The notes beneath the pieces are model-generated. The model saw only the letters and a list, made by a program, of their open reading frames with translations, did not search any database and had not been told where the DNA came from. This document shows, one piece after another, positions 1-7,752 of a stretch of DNA of 64,000 nucleotides; the first letter of the stretch is position 1, and each line of letters opens with the position of its first letter. The DNA comes from Rhizobiales bacterium GAS188 (lineage in GTDB: Bacteria > Pseudomonadota > Alphaproteobacteria > Rhizobiales > Beijerinckiaceae), in NCBI GenBank assembly GCA_900104855.1, contig FNSS01000001.1:6767001-6831000 (forward strand), given 5' to 3'. The position numbers and the translations under genes are program-made.

Positions 1-2
1 CC

Positions 3-590
3 GCGCAGGTCTATCCGGAAGCCGGCATGCTGGCTCCGCGTCTCATCGAGCCGGATGGGCGCTTGTTCTTCCAACCCCGCTCGCTGCTCTCGCCCTATCT
101 GCGCAATGAGGCCGGCAGGCCCTGCAACCCTGAAGGCGATTGCTGCTCGCCTTTTCTCTCAGGCGCCTGTCTCCTGGTGGAGCGCGATCTCGTGCTGTCG
201 CTCGGCGGCTTCGACGAGGAGATCTTCCTGTTCTACGAGGATGACGATCTGTGCCGCCGGATGATCGAGGCCGGTCATCCGCTCGTGCATGTGCATGCGG
301 CCCTGGCGCGTCATGAGCGGGGAGGCTCCACGGCCCGCCGGCGCGGCAGCATCTTCGCAGCGCGCTGGCACCTTGCCTGGTCGGCCGGCCATGTGGCCCG
401 CAAATACAAGCTCGCAGACCCGTCCTGGCGGACGCTCATCGTCAACGCGCTGAAATTCTGCGGAGCGGCGCTGCTCTTCGATCGCGGGCGCATGGAACGC
501 TATGGCGGCTCGGCGGCCGGGGCCTGTGCCTGGCTCCGCGGCAAAAATGCGCTCGAGCGCGAGGGGCTTGCCCGGGAGCCTGGAGCTTGA
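3..590 (+). CDS. Glycosyltransferase family 2, C-terminal part (5' end outside window)
   Basis: The frame is open from base 3, so the N-terminal nucleotide-sugar binding half lies upstream. What remains carries features of a GT-A fold inverting glycosyltransferase: a GACLLVERD-type segment, then GGFDE followed by FLFYEDDDLCRR, the acceptor-side acidic ED motif typical of rhamnosyl- and other GT2 enzymes. Expected role is adding a sugar to a cell-surface glycan (LPS, EPS or capsule) at the inner membrane. A methyltransferase follows about 50 bp downstream in the same direction, which fits a surface polysaccharide cluster. Sugar specificity cannot be read from this part. Confidence 0.85.
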   Translation, partial: AQVYPEAGMLAPRLIEPDGRLFFQPRSLLSPYLRNEAGRPCNPEGDCCSPFLSGACLLVERDLVLSLGGFDEEIFLFYEDDDLCRRMIEAGHPLVHVHAALARHERGGSTARRRGSIFAARWHLAWSAGHVARKYKLADPSWRTLIVNALKFCGAALLFDRGRMERYGGSAAGACAWLRGKNALEREGLAREPGA

Positions 591-642
591 GCCCATCCGC
601 CAGGCGATTCCACTTCGCGCGCATCACACGCTAAACAGCGCC

Positions 643-1281
643 ATGACCAATCGCTATTTCGACACTGCGCGGCGCGAGATCCTGCCATTCCTCCCCGCGA
701 GGCTCGGCCATATGCTCGATCTCGGCTGCGGAACCGGTGCCACGGTCGCGCTCGTCCGCCAGGTGAGGACGGTCGACTGGGCAGGCGGCGTCGAGCTCGA
801 TCCGCAATCGGCGCAGTCGGCGGCCACCATCTGCGACCGCGTCTGGGTCGGCGACGCGAACAGCCAGCCCTTCGATCGTGAGATCAATCCCTCTTCGCTC
901 GATCTCGTCTTATGCCTCGACGTGCTGGAGCATCTCGTCGATCCCTGGGCGATGATCCGGCGGCTCTCGCCGCTGCTCGCGCCGGGCGGCAGGCTGATCC
1001 TCTCCGTCCCCAATATCCGCAACTGGAAATTCCTGTGGCGGCTCACGACAAGCGGCGACTTCCACTATCGCGATGCCGGCCTCCTCGACCGGACGCATTT
1101 GCGCTTCTTCGTGCGCTCGACCGCCATCGAGCTTGCGACCGCAGCCGGGTTGCGCCTCGTCTCGGCCGCCAACGCGCAACCTTTCGTCTTTCCGGATGCG
1201 CGCTTCCTGTTGAGCAAGGCAAGCGGCGGACGGCTCGACGAGCTGACCGCCAAGCAATGGCTGGTGGTGGCCGAGCGTTGA
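643..1281 (+). CDS. Class I SAM-dependent methyltransferase
   Basis: A 212-residue protein with the SAM-binding motif LDLGCGTGA near its N-terminus, a DLVLCLDVLEHL motif and LAPGGRLILSVPN, the usual order in Methyltransf_11/23 proteins. The ATG at 643 gives an N-terminus that begins just before motif I; the longer in-frame start at 502 would overlap the glycosyltransferase by about 90 bp and add a low-complexity Arg-rich stretch, so 643 is preferred. Cytosolic; the substrate is probably a sugar, lipid or polysaccharide end, inferred only from the neighbouring glycosyltransferase. The next gene begins after about 230 bp that hold no gene, only a doubled AGCAACGCCAAGG at roughly 1477-1503. Confidence 0.85.
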   Translation: MTNRYFDTARREILPFLPARLGHMLDLGCGTGATVALVRQVRTVDWAGGVELDPQSAQSAATICDRVWVGDANSQPFDREINPSSLDLVLCLDVLEHLVDPWAMIRRLSPLLAPGGRLILSVPNIRNWKFLWRLTTSGDFHYRDAGLLDRTHLRFFVRSTAIELATAAGLRLVSAANAQPFVFPDARFLLSKASGGRLDELTAKQWLVVAER

Positions 1282-1513
1282 AAGTGGCCACAAAGCGCGA
1301 TCCCGCAGGTTGACTGGAGGTTGACAGCTCTTGCCGATTGCGGGGAAGCTGCCCGTCACGGCACTGTCATGCGGGGCGCGATCTTGGGCAAGACGCTCAC
1401 CACCCACATCATCATCGTCATCGGCCTTGGCCTCTTGCGATGTGCCAAGGGCAGGTGATCGGCGACGCCGGCGCTCAGCAACGCCAAGGTCAGCAACGCC
1501 AAGGGAGGGGAAA

Positions 1514-2779
1514 TTGAACCGGAATTTCTACTACGTGATGGCGGGTCTGGTGCTTGGCATCGCGCTCGGGACAGCCTGCTTCTATTCCTTTCCCGACAAG
1601 GGGACGGCGGCCGATGTCGCCAAGTATATGTCGCTCATCAGCGCCATCTTCCTGAAGCTCATCAAGATGATCATCGGGCCGCTCGTGCTTTCGACCTTGG
1701 TCGTAGGCATCGGCCATATGGGTGATGCGGCAACGGTCGGGCGCGTCGGCGCCAAGACGATGGCCTGGTTCATCTGCGCCTCGATCTTCTCGCTGTTGCT
1801 CGGCCTGACCATGGTCGATCTGCTGCAGCCGGGTGTCGGCGCGGTCGTCGATCAGGGCGCGAACACCGCCAATCTCACGACGCAGGCTTTCAGCATCGAA
1901 GGCTTCATCGACCATCTCGTGCCGACCTCGATCTTCAAATCCCTCGCCGAGGGCGAGATCCTGCAGATCGTGGTCTTCTCGATCTTCGCCGGTGTCGCCC
2001 TCATGGCGCTGGGCGAGCGGGGCAAGCCCCTGATCGAGCTCGCCGACGGCGTCGCCCATATGATGCTGACGATCACCGGCTATGTGATGAAACTGGCGCC
2101 CATCGCGGTCTGTGCCTCGGTGGCCTCGGTCATCACCAAGTCGGGCCCGATGATCTTGTTGAACTTCGCCAAATTCCTCGGCGGGTTCTACCTCACGCTC
2201 GCTATCCTCTGGATCGTGCTCCTCCTGGTCGGCTACTTCGTCCTGGGGTCGCGCATGTTCGATCTCGTCAGGCGCATGTACGAGCCGTTCCTGCTCGCCT
2301 TCTCGACCGCGAGCTCGGAGGCGTCCTATCCGAAGATCCTCGACCAACTCGAGCGCTTCGGCGTCTCGAAGCGGATTGCGAGCTTCGTGCTGCCGCTCGG
2401 CTATTCCTTCAACCTCGACGGCACCATGGCTTATACGACCTTCGCGACGATCTTCATCGCGCAGGCCTATGGCATCAACATGCCGCTCAGCACGCAGCTC
2501 TTGATGGCGGCTGTCTTGATGATCACCTCGAAGGGCGTCGCCGGCGTGCCGCGCGCTTCGCTCGTGGTGATCCTCGCGACCATGAAGCAGTTCGGTGTCC
2601 CCGAGGCCGGGCTGTTCCTGATCCTGGGCATCGACCAGTTCCTGGATATGGGCCGCAGCGCGACCAATGTGATCGGCAATTCGCTCGCTGCCGCTGCGGT
2701 CGCCAAGTTCGAGAAGGATCTCGGCCCGGCGAAGGATGAGGCGCCGGACACGGCCATGCCCTTGCCGGCTCGTGCCTGA
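1514..2779 (+). CDS. Dicarboxylate/amino acid:cation symporter (DAACS family)
   Basis: Inner-membrane secondary transporter of the GltP/DctA family, 421 residues, importing C4-dicarboxylates or acidic amino acids with Na+ or H+. Visible family signatures are the serine-rich hairpin STASSEASYP, the NLDGTMAYTT motif, the second hairpin KGVAGVPRASLV and the DQFLDMGRSATNVIGN helix. The start is the TTG at 1514: GGGAGGGG lies a few bases upstream and translation then begins directly with the first membrane helix. An in-frame start at 1331 would add 61 residues of unlikely composition. The next gene, a periplasmic binding protein, starts 39 bp after the stop, also from TTG, suggesting one transcript. 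Substrate cannot be fixed from sequence. Confidence 0.9.
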   Translation: MNRNFYYVMAGLVLGIALGTACFYSFPDKGTAADVAKYMSLISAIFLKLIKMIIGPLVLSTLVVGIGHMGDAATVGRVGAKTMAWFICASIFSLLLGLTMVDLLQPGVGAVVDQGANTANLTTQAFSIEGFIDHLVPTSIFKSLAEGEILQIVVFSIFAGVALMALGERGKPLIELADGVAHMMLTITGYVMKLAPIAVCASVASVITKSGPMILLNFAKFLGGFYLTLAILWIVLLLVGYFVLGSRMFDLVRRMYEPFLLAFSTASSEASYPKILDQLERFGVSKRIASFVLPLGYSFNLDGTMAYTTFATIFIAQAYGINMPLSTQLLMAAVLMITSKGVAGVPRASLVVILATMKQFGVPEAGLFLILGIDQFLDMGRSATNVIGNSLAAAAVAKFEKDLGPAKDEAPDTAMPLPARA

Positions 2780-2818
2780 GCGCGTGGCCACGCGCTCGAC
2801 GTCTTGCGGGAGGCTTCA

Positions 2819-3769
2819 TTGAGGACATCCATTGCGCTCGCGGCCGCGATCCTGGCGCTGACGACTTGTGCCGCCTTGGCGGAAGACATTGGCGGTGCCG
2901 ACAACACGGCGCCGCCACCTCCAAGCGAGGAGAATACGCCAGCCATTCTCTCGGGAACCTTGAAGAAGATCCGCGATAGCGGCGTCGTTACCATCGGCTA
3001 CCGCGAAGCCTCGTTTCCCTTCTCGTATGTCCGCAAGGAATCGCCGTTGCCGCTCGGCTATTCGATCGATCTTTGCCTCGGCATCGTCGACGAGGTGGTC
3101 CGCGAGCTGAACGGCAATCCGACACGGGTCGCCTATCAGGCCGTGACCTCCGATACCCGCATGGAGGCGGTCATCTCCGGCAAGGTCGATCTCGAATGCG
3201 GCTCGACCACCAGCAATCTCGAACGGCAAAAGAGCGTCGCCTTTTCGTCGATCATCTATGTGGCCGGCACCAAGCTGATGGCGAAGCGCGGCTCCGGCAT
3301 CAATTCCTACAAGGATATGTCAGGAAAGACCTTGGTGGTGACCTCCGGGACGACCAATGAAGCGGCGATGAAGCTGCTCAACGACAAATATAAGCTCGGC
3401 ATCTCCATTGTTTCGGCGCGCGATCACGAGGAATCCTACAATCTCCTCGCCGACGGCAAGGCGGATGCCTTCGCGACCGACGACGTGCTGCTCTATGGCT
3501 TCATCATCGCCAAGAAGGCCGAGGCGACCATGGCGGTCGTCGGCGATTTCATCACCTATGAGCCTTATGGGATCATGTTCCGCAAGGACGATCCGCTCAT
3601 GCAGGACGCGGTGCGGCGGGCCTTCGAGACGATGGGGCGGACCCGCAGCCTTGTGAGCATCTATCGCAAGTGGTTCCTGCAGCCGACGCCGAGCGGCGAG
3701 CTCGTCAACCTGCCGATCTCCCTGCAGCTCGCCGAGACTTTCCGCTCGCTCGGAGCCGACGACTTCTGA
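2819..3769 (+). CDS. Periplasmic amino-acid-type solute-binding protein (PBPb fold)
   Basis: A 316-residue extracellular solute-binding protein of family 3 (SBP_bac_3), similar in layout to glutamate/aspartate binder GltI: a signal peptide of about 22 residues ending ALA before EDIGG, then SGVVTIGYREASFPFSY, YSIDLCLGIVDEV, DLECGSTTSNLERQKSVAFSS and a final YRKWF segment. The TTG at 2819 is chosen because GGGAGG precedes it by six bases and the signal peptide starts at once; TTG 2804 would bury the ribosome site. No ABC permease or ATPase gene follows. Its partner is either encoded elsewhere or, as an inference from adjacency, the symporter just upstream. Confidence 0.85.
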   Translation: MRTSIALAAAILALTTCAALAEDIGGADNTAPPPPSEENTPAILSGTLKKIRDSGVVTIGYREASFPFSYVRKESPLPLGYSIDLCLGIVDEVVRELNGNPTRVAYQAVTSDTRMEAVISGKVDLECGSTTSNLERQKSVAFSSIIYVAGTKLMAKRGSGINSYKDMSGKTLVVTSGTTNEAAMKLLNDKYKLGISIVSARDHEESYNLLADGKADAFATDDVLLYGFIIAKKAEATMAVVGDFITYEPYGIMFRKDDPLMQDAVRRAFETMGRTRSLVSIYRKWFLQPTPSGELVNLPISLQLAETFRSLGADDF

Positions 3770-3811
3770 GGCGGCGTGCGAGGACCAGGAATCATAGAGC
3801 GCAGATGAGTG

Positions 3812-3850
3812 GCTCGCGAGGCGCCTATCCCTCCCATGCGGAGCAGATCT
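3812..3850. repeat. Left part of a dispersed repeat interrupted by IS110
   Basis: The segment with CGCCTATCCCTCCCATGCGG and GAGCA matches, in the opposite orientation, the end of the complete element at 29464-29664. The other half of the same repeat is found at 5433-5575, on the far side of the IS110 element. The simplest reading is one repeat copy split by the insertion. Confidence 0.65.
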
Positions 3851-3919
3851 TATGAGGGTGGTGGGTGATCAGGAGGTTAGGATTGGCTTTCCAGAACCCA
3901 CCTAACCCGGGAGATCAAG

Positions 3920-5077
3920 ATGAAGGCGATCGTTCGGACTGACGCACCCACCGACGACGAGTATGTCACGATTCACGTGGCCTTTGAACTGAGCAAGGCG
4001 AAGTGGAAGCTCGGGGTGATGCTGCCGGGCTCGGCGAAGTTGAGCCGCTACACGATTGCGGGGGGCGACCTGGCGGCGCTGGCGACGCGACTGGAGGCGG
4101 CCCGGTCGCGTGCGGCGCGCTGCGGCAAACCGGTGCGCATCATATCGTGCTACGAGGCGGGCTTCGACGGCCACTGGCTGCATCGCTGGCTGACGGAGCA
4201 AGGGGTCATCAATCACGAGATCGATCCGGCGAGCATCCAGGTGAGCCGGCGGGCGCGGCGGGCCAAGACCGACCGGATCGACCTCGATCACCTGATGCGG
4301 ACGCTGCTGGCTTATCTGCGTGGCGAACCGCGGGTGTGCAGCGTACTGCGTGTGCCGACGGTCGAGGACGAGGACCGCAAGCGTCGCAACCGGGAACGCA
4401 AATACCTGCTCGATGAGCGCACGGCCCACACCAATCGCCTCAAGGGGCTGCTGCACACCCAAGGCATCCGTGATGTCATGCCGCTCAAGTCTGGCTTCAT
4501 CGATAAGCTTGCGAAGCTGTGCACCGGCGATGGGCATCCATTGCCGCCTAAGCTCAAGGAGGAGATCGTGCGCGAGCATCAGCGGCTGTGCCTGGTGCAG
4601 CAGCAGCTGGCCGCAGTGGAGGCCGAGAGCCGAGCCGAGCGCCCTTATGCCGTTGCGGGCTCGGCCGAGGAGAAGAGCGTGCGCCTGGCGCGGCTCAAGA
4701 GCATCGGCCCGGTCGGCAGCCAAGGGCTGGTCAACGAGGCCTTCTATCGTTCCTTCGACAATCGCCGCCAGGTCGGCAGCTATTTCGGATTGACCGGAAC
4801 GCCCTATGACAGCGGCGCCAGTCGGCATGATCAGGGCATCAGCAAAGCCGGCAACCGCCGGGCCCGCGAGCTCGCCATCGAGCTCTCCTGGCTGTGGCTG
4901 CGCCATCAGCCAGACAGCGAGCTGAGCCGTTGGTTTCGTGAGCGGGTGGGCGACGCCAAAGGAAAGGTGCGGCGCATCGCCATCGTGGCCTTGGCCCGCA
5001 AGCTCGTGGTTGCCCTGTGGCGCTATCTCGAGACCGGCCTGGTGCCCACCGGCGCCAAGCTGGGCCTGAGCCGCTGA
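3920..5077 (+). CDS. IS110-family transposase (RuvC-like DEDD plus serine domain)
   Basis: A 385-residue recombinase. The N-terminal RuvC-like domain shows HVAFELSKAKW, CYEAGFDGHWLHRWL and RRAKTDRIDLDHL, covering the four acidic positions; the first is Glu (FELSK) where the family usually has Asp (xDVSK). A Glu/Arg-rich helical linker follows. The C-terminal Transposase_20 domain has the helix-hairpin SIGPVGSQGL and the serine motif YDSGASRHDQGISKAGN, the Ser being the known nucleophile of the family. The gene looks intact. In characterised relatives a structured bridge RNA from the noncoding end guides target and donor choice. ATG at 3920 follows GGGAGATCAAG. Confidence 0.92.
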   Translation: MKAIVRTDAPTDDEYVTIHVAFELSKAKWKLGVMLPGSAKLSRYTIAGGDLAALATRLEAARSRAARCGKPVRIISCYEAGFDGHWLHRWLTEQGVINHEIDPASIQVSRRARRAKTDRIDLDHLMRTLLAYLRGEPRVCSVLRVPTVEDEDRKRRNRERKYLLDERTAHTNRLKGLLHTQGIRDVMPLKSGFIDKLAKLCTGDGHPLPPKLKEEIVREHQRLCLVQQQLAAVEAESRAERPYAVAGSAEEKSVRLARLKSIGPVGSQGLVNEAFYRSFDNRRQVGSYFGLTGTPYDSGASRHDQGISKAGNRRARELAIELSWLWLRHQPDSELSRWFRERVGDAKGKVRRIAIVALARKLVVALWRYLETGLVPTGAKLGLSR

Positions 5078-5432
5078 ACGGCGGCCAAAGATGACGGCCG
5101 ACGTGAGCCAAGGACAGACGTGTGACCGTGCCTCCCCTGGGGCTGGCGCTATCCAATGCCGCTTAGCAGATGGGTCCCGTCTCTTCTGGGCTTCGCCTTC
5201 ACCCGTGTATGAAAGACTAGGGCACCGGGCTATCGCGCCCGACCGGATACAAGGTGATGCGGTGTTGCCGCATATCTCGCACACAGCCCAGTCCAGGATC
5301 ACGTTTCGCCGTTCACAGGCCGCAAACATCCAGCCGCAGCGCAGGCCGCAGCCGCCTGACTCTTGGCGGTCGATCGGCTCCGGCATCCCACCGCCGGTGC
5401 CAAAAACACCTCTTGACAAACCGCCCCTCATA
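5078..5432 (+). other. Long right noncoding end of IS110; candidate bridge RNA region
   Basis: No coding potential is evident, yet the stretch is long and rich in hairpin-capable sequence (for example CCTCCCCTGGGG-GCTGG at 5131-5145 and CTAGGGCACCGGGC around 5218). In IS1111-like elements the bridge RNA maps to this side. CCTCCCCT at 5131-5138 is the reverse complement of AGGGGAGG just outside the right end (5435-5442), and AGCAGAT at 5165-5171 repeats the AGCAGAT directly outside the left end (3842-3848). These could be target guides, but matches this short can arise by chance. Confidence 0.35.
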
Positions 5433-5575
5433 CAAGGGGAGGGTGGCGAGCGCAGCGAGCCGGGTGGGGTCCGCATCCGGAGAAGTCCCCCACCCGTCCG
5501 CTCGGCAAGGGCCTCGCGTCCACCCTCCCCCGCTCGCTGCGCTTCGCGGAGGAGGGATGAGCGGACGCGGCTCAC
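5433..5575. repeat. Right part of the dispersed repeat interrupted by IS110
   Basis: From GCGAGCCGGGTGGGGT onward the segment runs parallel to the reverse complement of the element at 29464-29664 through AGAAGTCCCCCACCCGTCCG, GCAAGGGCCTCGCGTCCACC and CGCGGAGGAGGGAT. The first 25 bp or so diverge. About 120 bp after its end (5576-5695) nothing recognisable is seen before the gamma-glutamyltransferase stop codon. Confidence 0.7.
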
Positions 5576-5695
5576 CCTAAATGACAGTCGGTATTATCGT
5601 ATCGTAATATTGATCAGCTTTCACCTGTTCCAAGGACAAACACTATTTCATTGCGCGTTGCTCTCGCGGGGCGCACGCCCCTGTTTCCGGGCCAC

Positions 5696-7465
5696 TCAAT
5701 ATCCCGCCGCGGCGCCGGCAGGCCGGCGATCGTCATTGGCGCCGTAGAGGAAGCCCGGCAGCACCTTTCCGGAGCGTGCCGAATCATTGCCCGATGACAT
5801 CGCGGATTTGGCGGCGGCGGCGATCGAGCCGGTTTCGATCAGCTCGGCGGCGCCCCAGGGCGTCTGCTCGGTCAAGGTGTAGCCGCGTTGCCGGAGAAGC
5901 TCGAGCGTATCGGGCGAGAGCGCATAGGGCTCGTAGAACACCTCGTCCGGCAGCCATTGGTGATGAATGCGCGGCGCGTTGACGGCCTCCTGAGGCTCCG
6001 TGCCGTAATCGATGACGTTCATGATCGTCTCGAGCACGATGGTGATGATGCGCGAGCCGCCCGGGCTGCCGAGCACGAGGAAGGTCTTGCCGTCCTTGGT
6101 GACGAGCGTCGGAGACATCGAGGATAATGGCCGCTTGCCGGGCGCGATGGCGTTCGCCGCGCCCTGCACCAGGCCATAGAGATTGGGCACTCCGGGCTTT
6201 GACGTGAAGTCGTCCATCTCGTCGTTGAGGAAGAAGCCGGTGCCCGGCGCAATCACATTGGCGCCGAACAGGCCGTTGATGGTGTAGGTCACGGAGACGG
6301 CGTTGCCGTCCTTGTCGACCACCGAATAATGAGTGGTCTCGGTCTTCTCATGCGGCTCGACACCGGGCGCGAGCTCCTTCGAGGGGGTCGGTCGGATGGC
6401 GTCGATCTTGGCGCGGATTGCCGCCGCATAGTCCTTCGAGATGAGCCGGTCGATCGGGTTTTTCACGAAATCCGGATCGCCGAGATAGGTGTTGCGATCG
6501 AGATAGGCATGGCGCATCGCCTCGACCATCAGATGCACCGACTGCGCCGAGTGGAAGCCGAGCGGCTTCAGGTCATAGCCTTCGAGGATGTTGAGGATCT
6601 CGCACATCGTGGTGCCGCCCGAGCTCGGCGGCGGCGAGGTGTGGAGCACATAGCCGCGATAGGAACAGGTGAGGGGCAGGGTCTCGGTCACCGTGTAGTC
6701 GGCGAAATCCTTGGCGGTGAGGATGCCGCCATTGGCGCGGCTCGCCTCCTCCACGGCGGCGGGGATCTTCCCCTTATAGAAGCCGTCCGGCCCTTGCTCG
6801 GCGATCAGCTCGAGCGTCGCCGCGAGATCTTTCTGCACATGCCGGTCTCCGGGCTCGAACGATGCGCCGTCGGGACGCAGGAAGATCTTGGAGGCGACCG
6901 GATCCTTGGCGAAGCGCAGAGCGCCCGCGGCCAGCACATCCGTGTCGCCGCGCGTCAGCACGTAGCCCTCGCGTGCCAGCGCGATCGCCGGCGCCATCAC
7001 CTTGGTGCGCGGCATCGTGCCATATTCGGCGAGCGCACGATCGAGCCCCATCACGGTGCCGGGCACGCCGGCCGCGAGATAGCCGTAGAGGCTAGCCTCC
7101 GGGACGACATTGCCCTGCGCGTCGAGATACATTTTGCTCGACGCGGCGGCCGGTGCCTTCTCGCGGAAATTGATGAAGGTGTCGCGACCATCGGCGAGAT
7201 GGATGGTCATGAAGCCGCCGCCGCCGATATTGCCGCAGCAGGGATTGACCACGGCGAGCGCGCAGCCGACCGCGACCGCCGCATCGATGGCGTTTCCGCC
7301 CTGTTCGAGGATACGCGCCCCGGCCTCGGAAGCGTAGTGCTGCGAGGACACCACGAGGCCGTGCTGTGCCTCCAGCGCCGGATGGGAGGCCGCGAGCGCT
7401 CGCGTGGCACAGCTCATGGCCAACAGAGCCATGAGCAGACGCTGCATTCCGATCGATCGTCTCAT
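5696..7465 (-). CDS. ggt: Gamma-glutamyltransferase (glutathione hydrolase), periplasmic
   Basis: A 589-residue proenzyme that cleaves gamma-glutamyl bonds of glutathione and related peptides and can transfer the glutamyl group. It has a signal peptide (hydrophobic run LLMALLAMSCATRALAA). The autocleavage and catalytic Thr is in KTETTHYSVVDKDGNAVSVTY, about residue 378, and the small-subunit motifs FFLNDEMDDF, GKRPLSSMSPT and LGSPGGSRI are intact, so the protein should mature normally. Start ATG at 7465 is preceded by GGGAGG. It stands alone between the IS110-interrupted repeat and the bkd operon, with its own short upstream region. Confidence 0.95.
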   Translation of the reverse strand: MRRSIGMQRLLMALLAMSCATRALAASHPALEAQHGLVVSSQHYASEAGARILEQGGNAIDAAVAVGCALAVVNPCCGNIGGGGFMTIHLADGRDTFINFREKAPAAASSKMYLDAQGNVVPEASLYGYLAAGVPGTVMGLDRALAEYGTMPRTKVMAPAIALAREGYVLTRGDTDVLAAGALRFAKDPVASKIFLRPDGASFEPGDRHVQKDLAATLELIAEQGPDGFYKGKIPAAVEEASRANGGILTAKDFADYTVTETLPLTCSYRGYVLHTSPPPSSGGTTMCEILNILEGYDLKPLGFHSAQSVHLMVEAMRHAYLDRNTYLGDPDFVKNPIDRLISKDYAAAIRAKIDAIRPTPSKELAPGVEPHEKTETTHYSVVDKDGNAVSVTYTINGLFGANVIAPGTGFFLNDEMDDFTSKPGVPNLYGLVQGAANAIAPGKRPLSSMSPTLVTKDGKTFLVLGSPGGSRIITIVLETIMNVIDYGTEPQEAVNAPRIHHQWLPDEVFYEPYALSPDTLELLRQRGYTLTEQTPWGAAELIETGSIAAAAKSAMSSGNDSARSGKVLPGFLYGANDDRRPAGAAAGY

Positions 7466-7635
7466 GAACCAACCTCCCTCAGCATCATTTTCGAAACTGG
7501 TTTTTCAGTCTTCAAGATAGAGGACGCGATCGCAAGGGCCAGGGAGCAGAGTCAGGAACCAAGCATCCCTGCTTAGGCGGCACCGTCCGGGAATGACTTG
7601 CTCGATCGGCTGGTGTTTGCTTTGAAACGCCCCCG

Positions 7636-7702
7636 CCCGTAGCCGGCTGGAAGCCGGCGGTCCGACCTTCCCTTGGACCGCCGGCTTCCAGCCGGCTACG
7701 GG
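7636..7702. repeat. REP-like perfect palindrome, 28-bp arms
   Basis: The arms 7636-7663 and 7675-7702 are exact reverse complements, core GCCGGCTGGAAGCCGGC, with an 11-base loop. The same core recurs at 19330-19380 and 58999-59083. It lies between the end of the E3 gene and the start of ggt, so in RNA it could form a strong hairpin at the 3' end of the bkd transcript. No T-tract follows, so it is not a classical terminator. Confidence 0.8.
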
Positions 7703-7752
7703 TGGGGGGCCTTGTCGGCCGGACGCGATTCGATTGTTCCCCGGACGACCGC

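Larger units (their letters stand above)
3851..5432 (+). mobile_element. IS110-family insertion sequence, probably IS1111-like layout
   Basis: An element of about 1.58 kb. The proposed ends are TATGAGGGTGG at 3851 and CCGCCCCTCATA ending at 5432, which are near-inverse of each other, and the flanking bases on both sides join up as one dispersed repeat. Noncoding left end is short (about 70 bp) and the right end long (about 355 bp), the layout known for IS1111-type members; IS110-type members have the long end on the left. No clear target-site duplication is visible, as expected for the family. Exact ends are inferred from the half-repeats and could be off by a few bases. Confidence 0.7.

Noticed and set aside
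8-1281. Complete polysaccharide biosynthesis cluster
   Set aside because: Only a truncated glycosyltransferase and one methyltransferase are inside the window.
3902-5575. 557-codon open frame antisense to the IS110 transposase
   Set aside because: It spans the IS and the flanking repeat, so it crosses an insertion junction; no domain.
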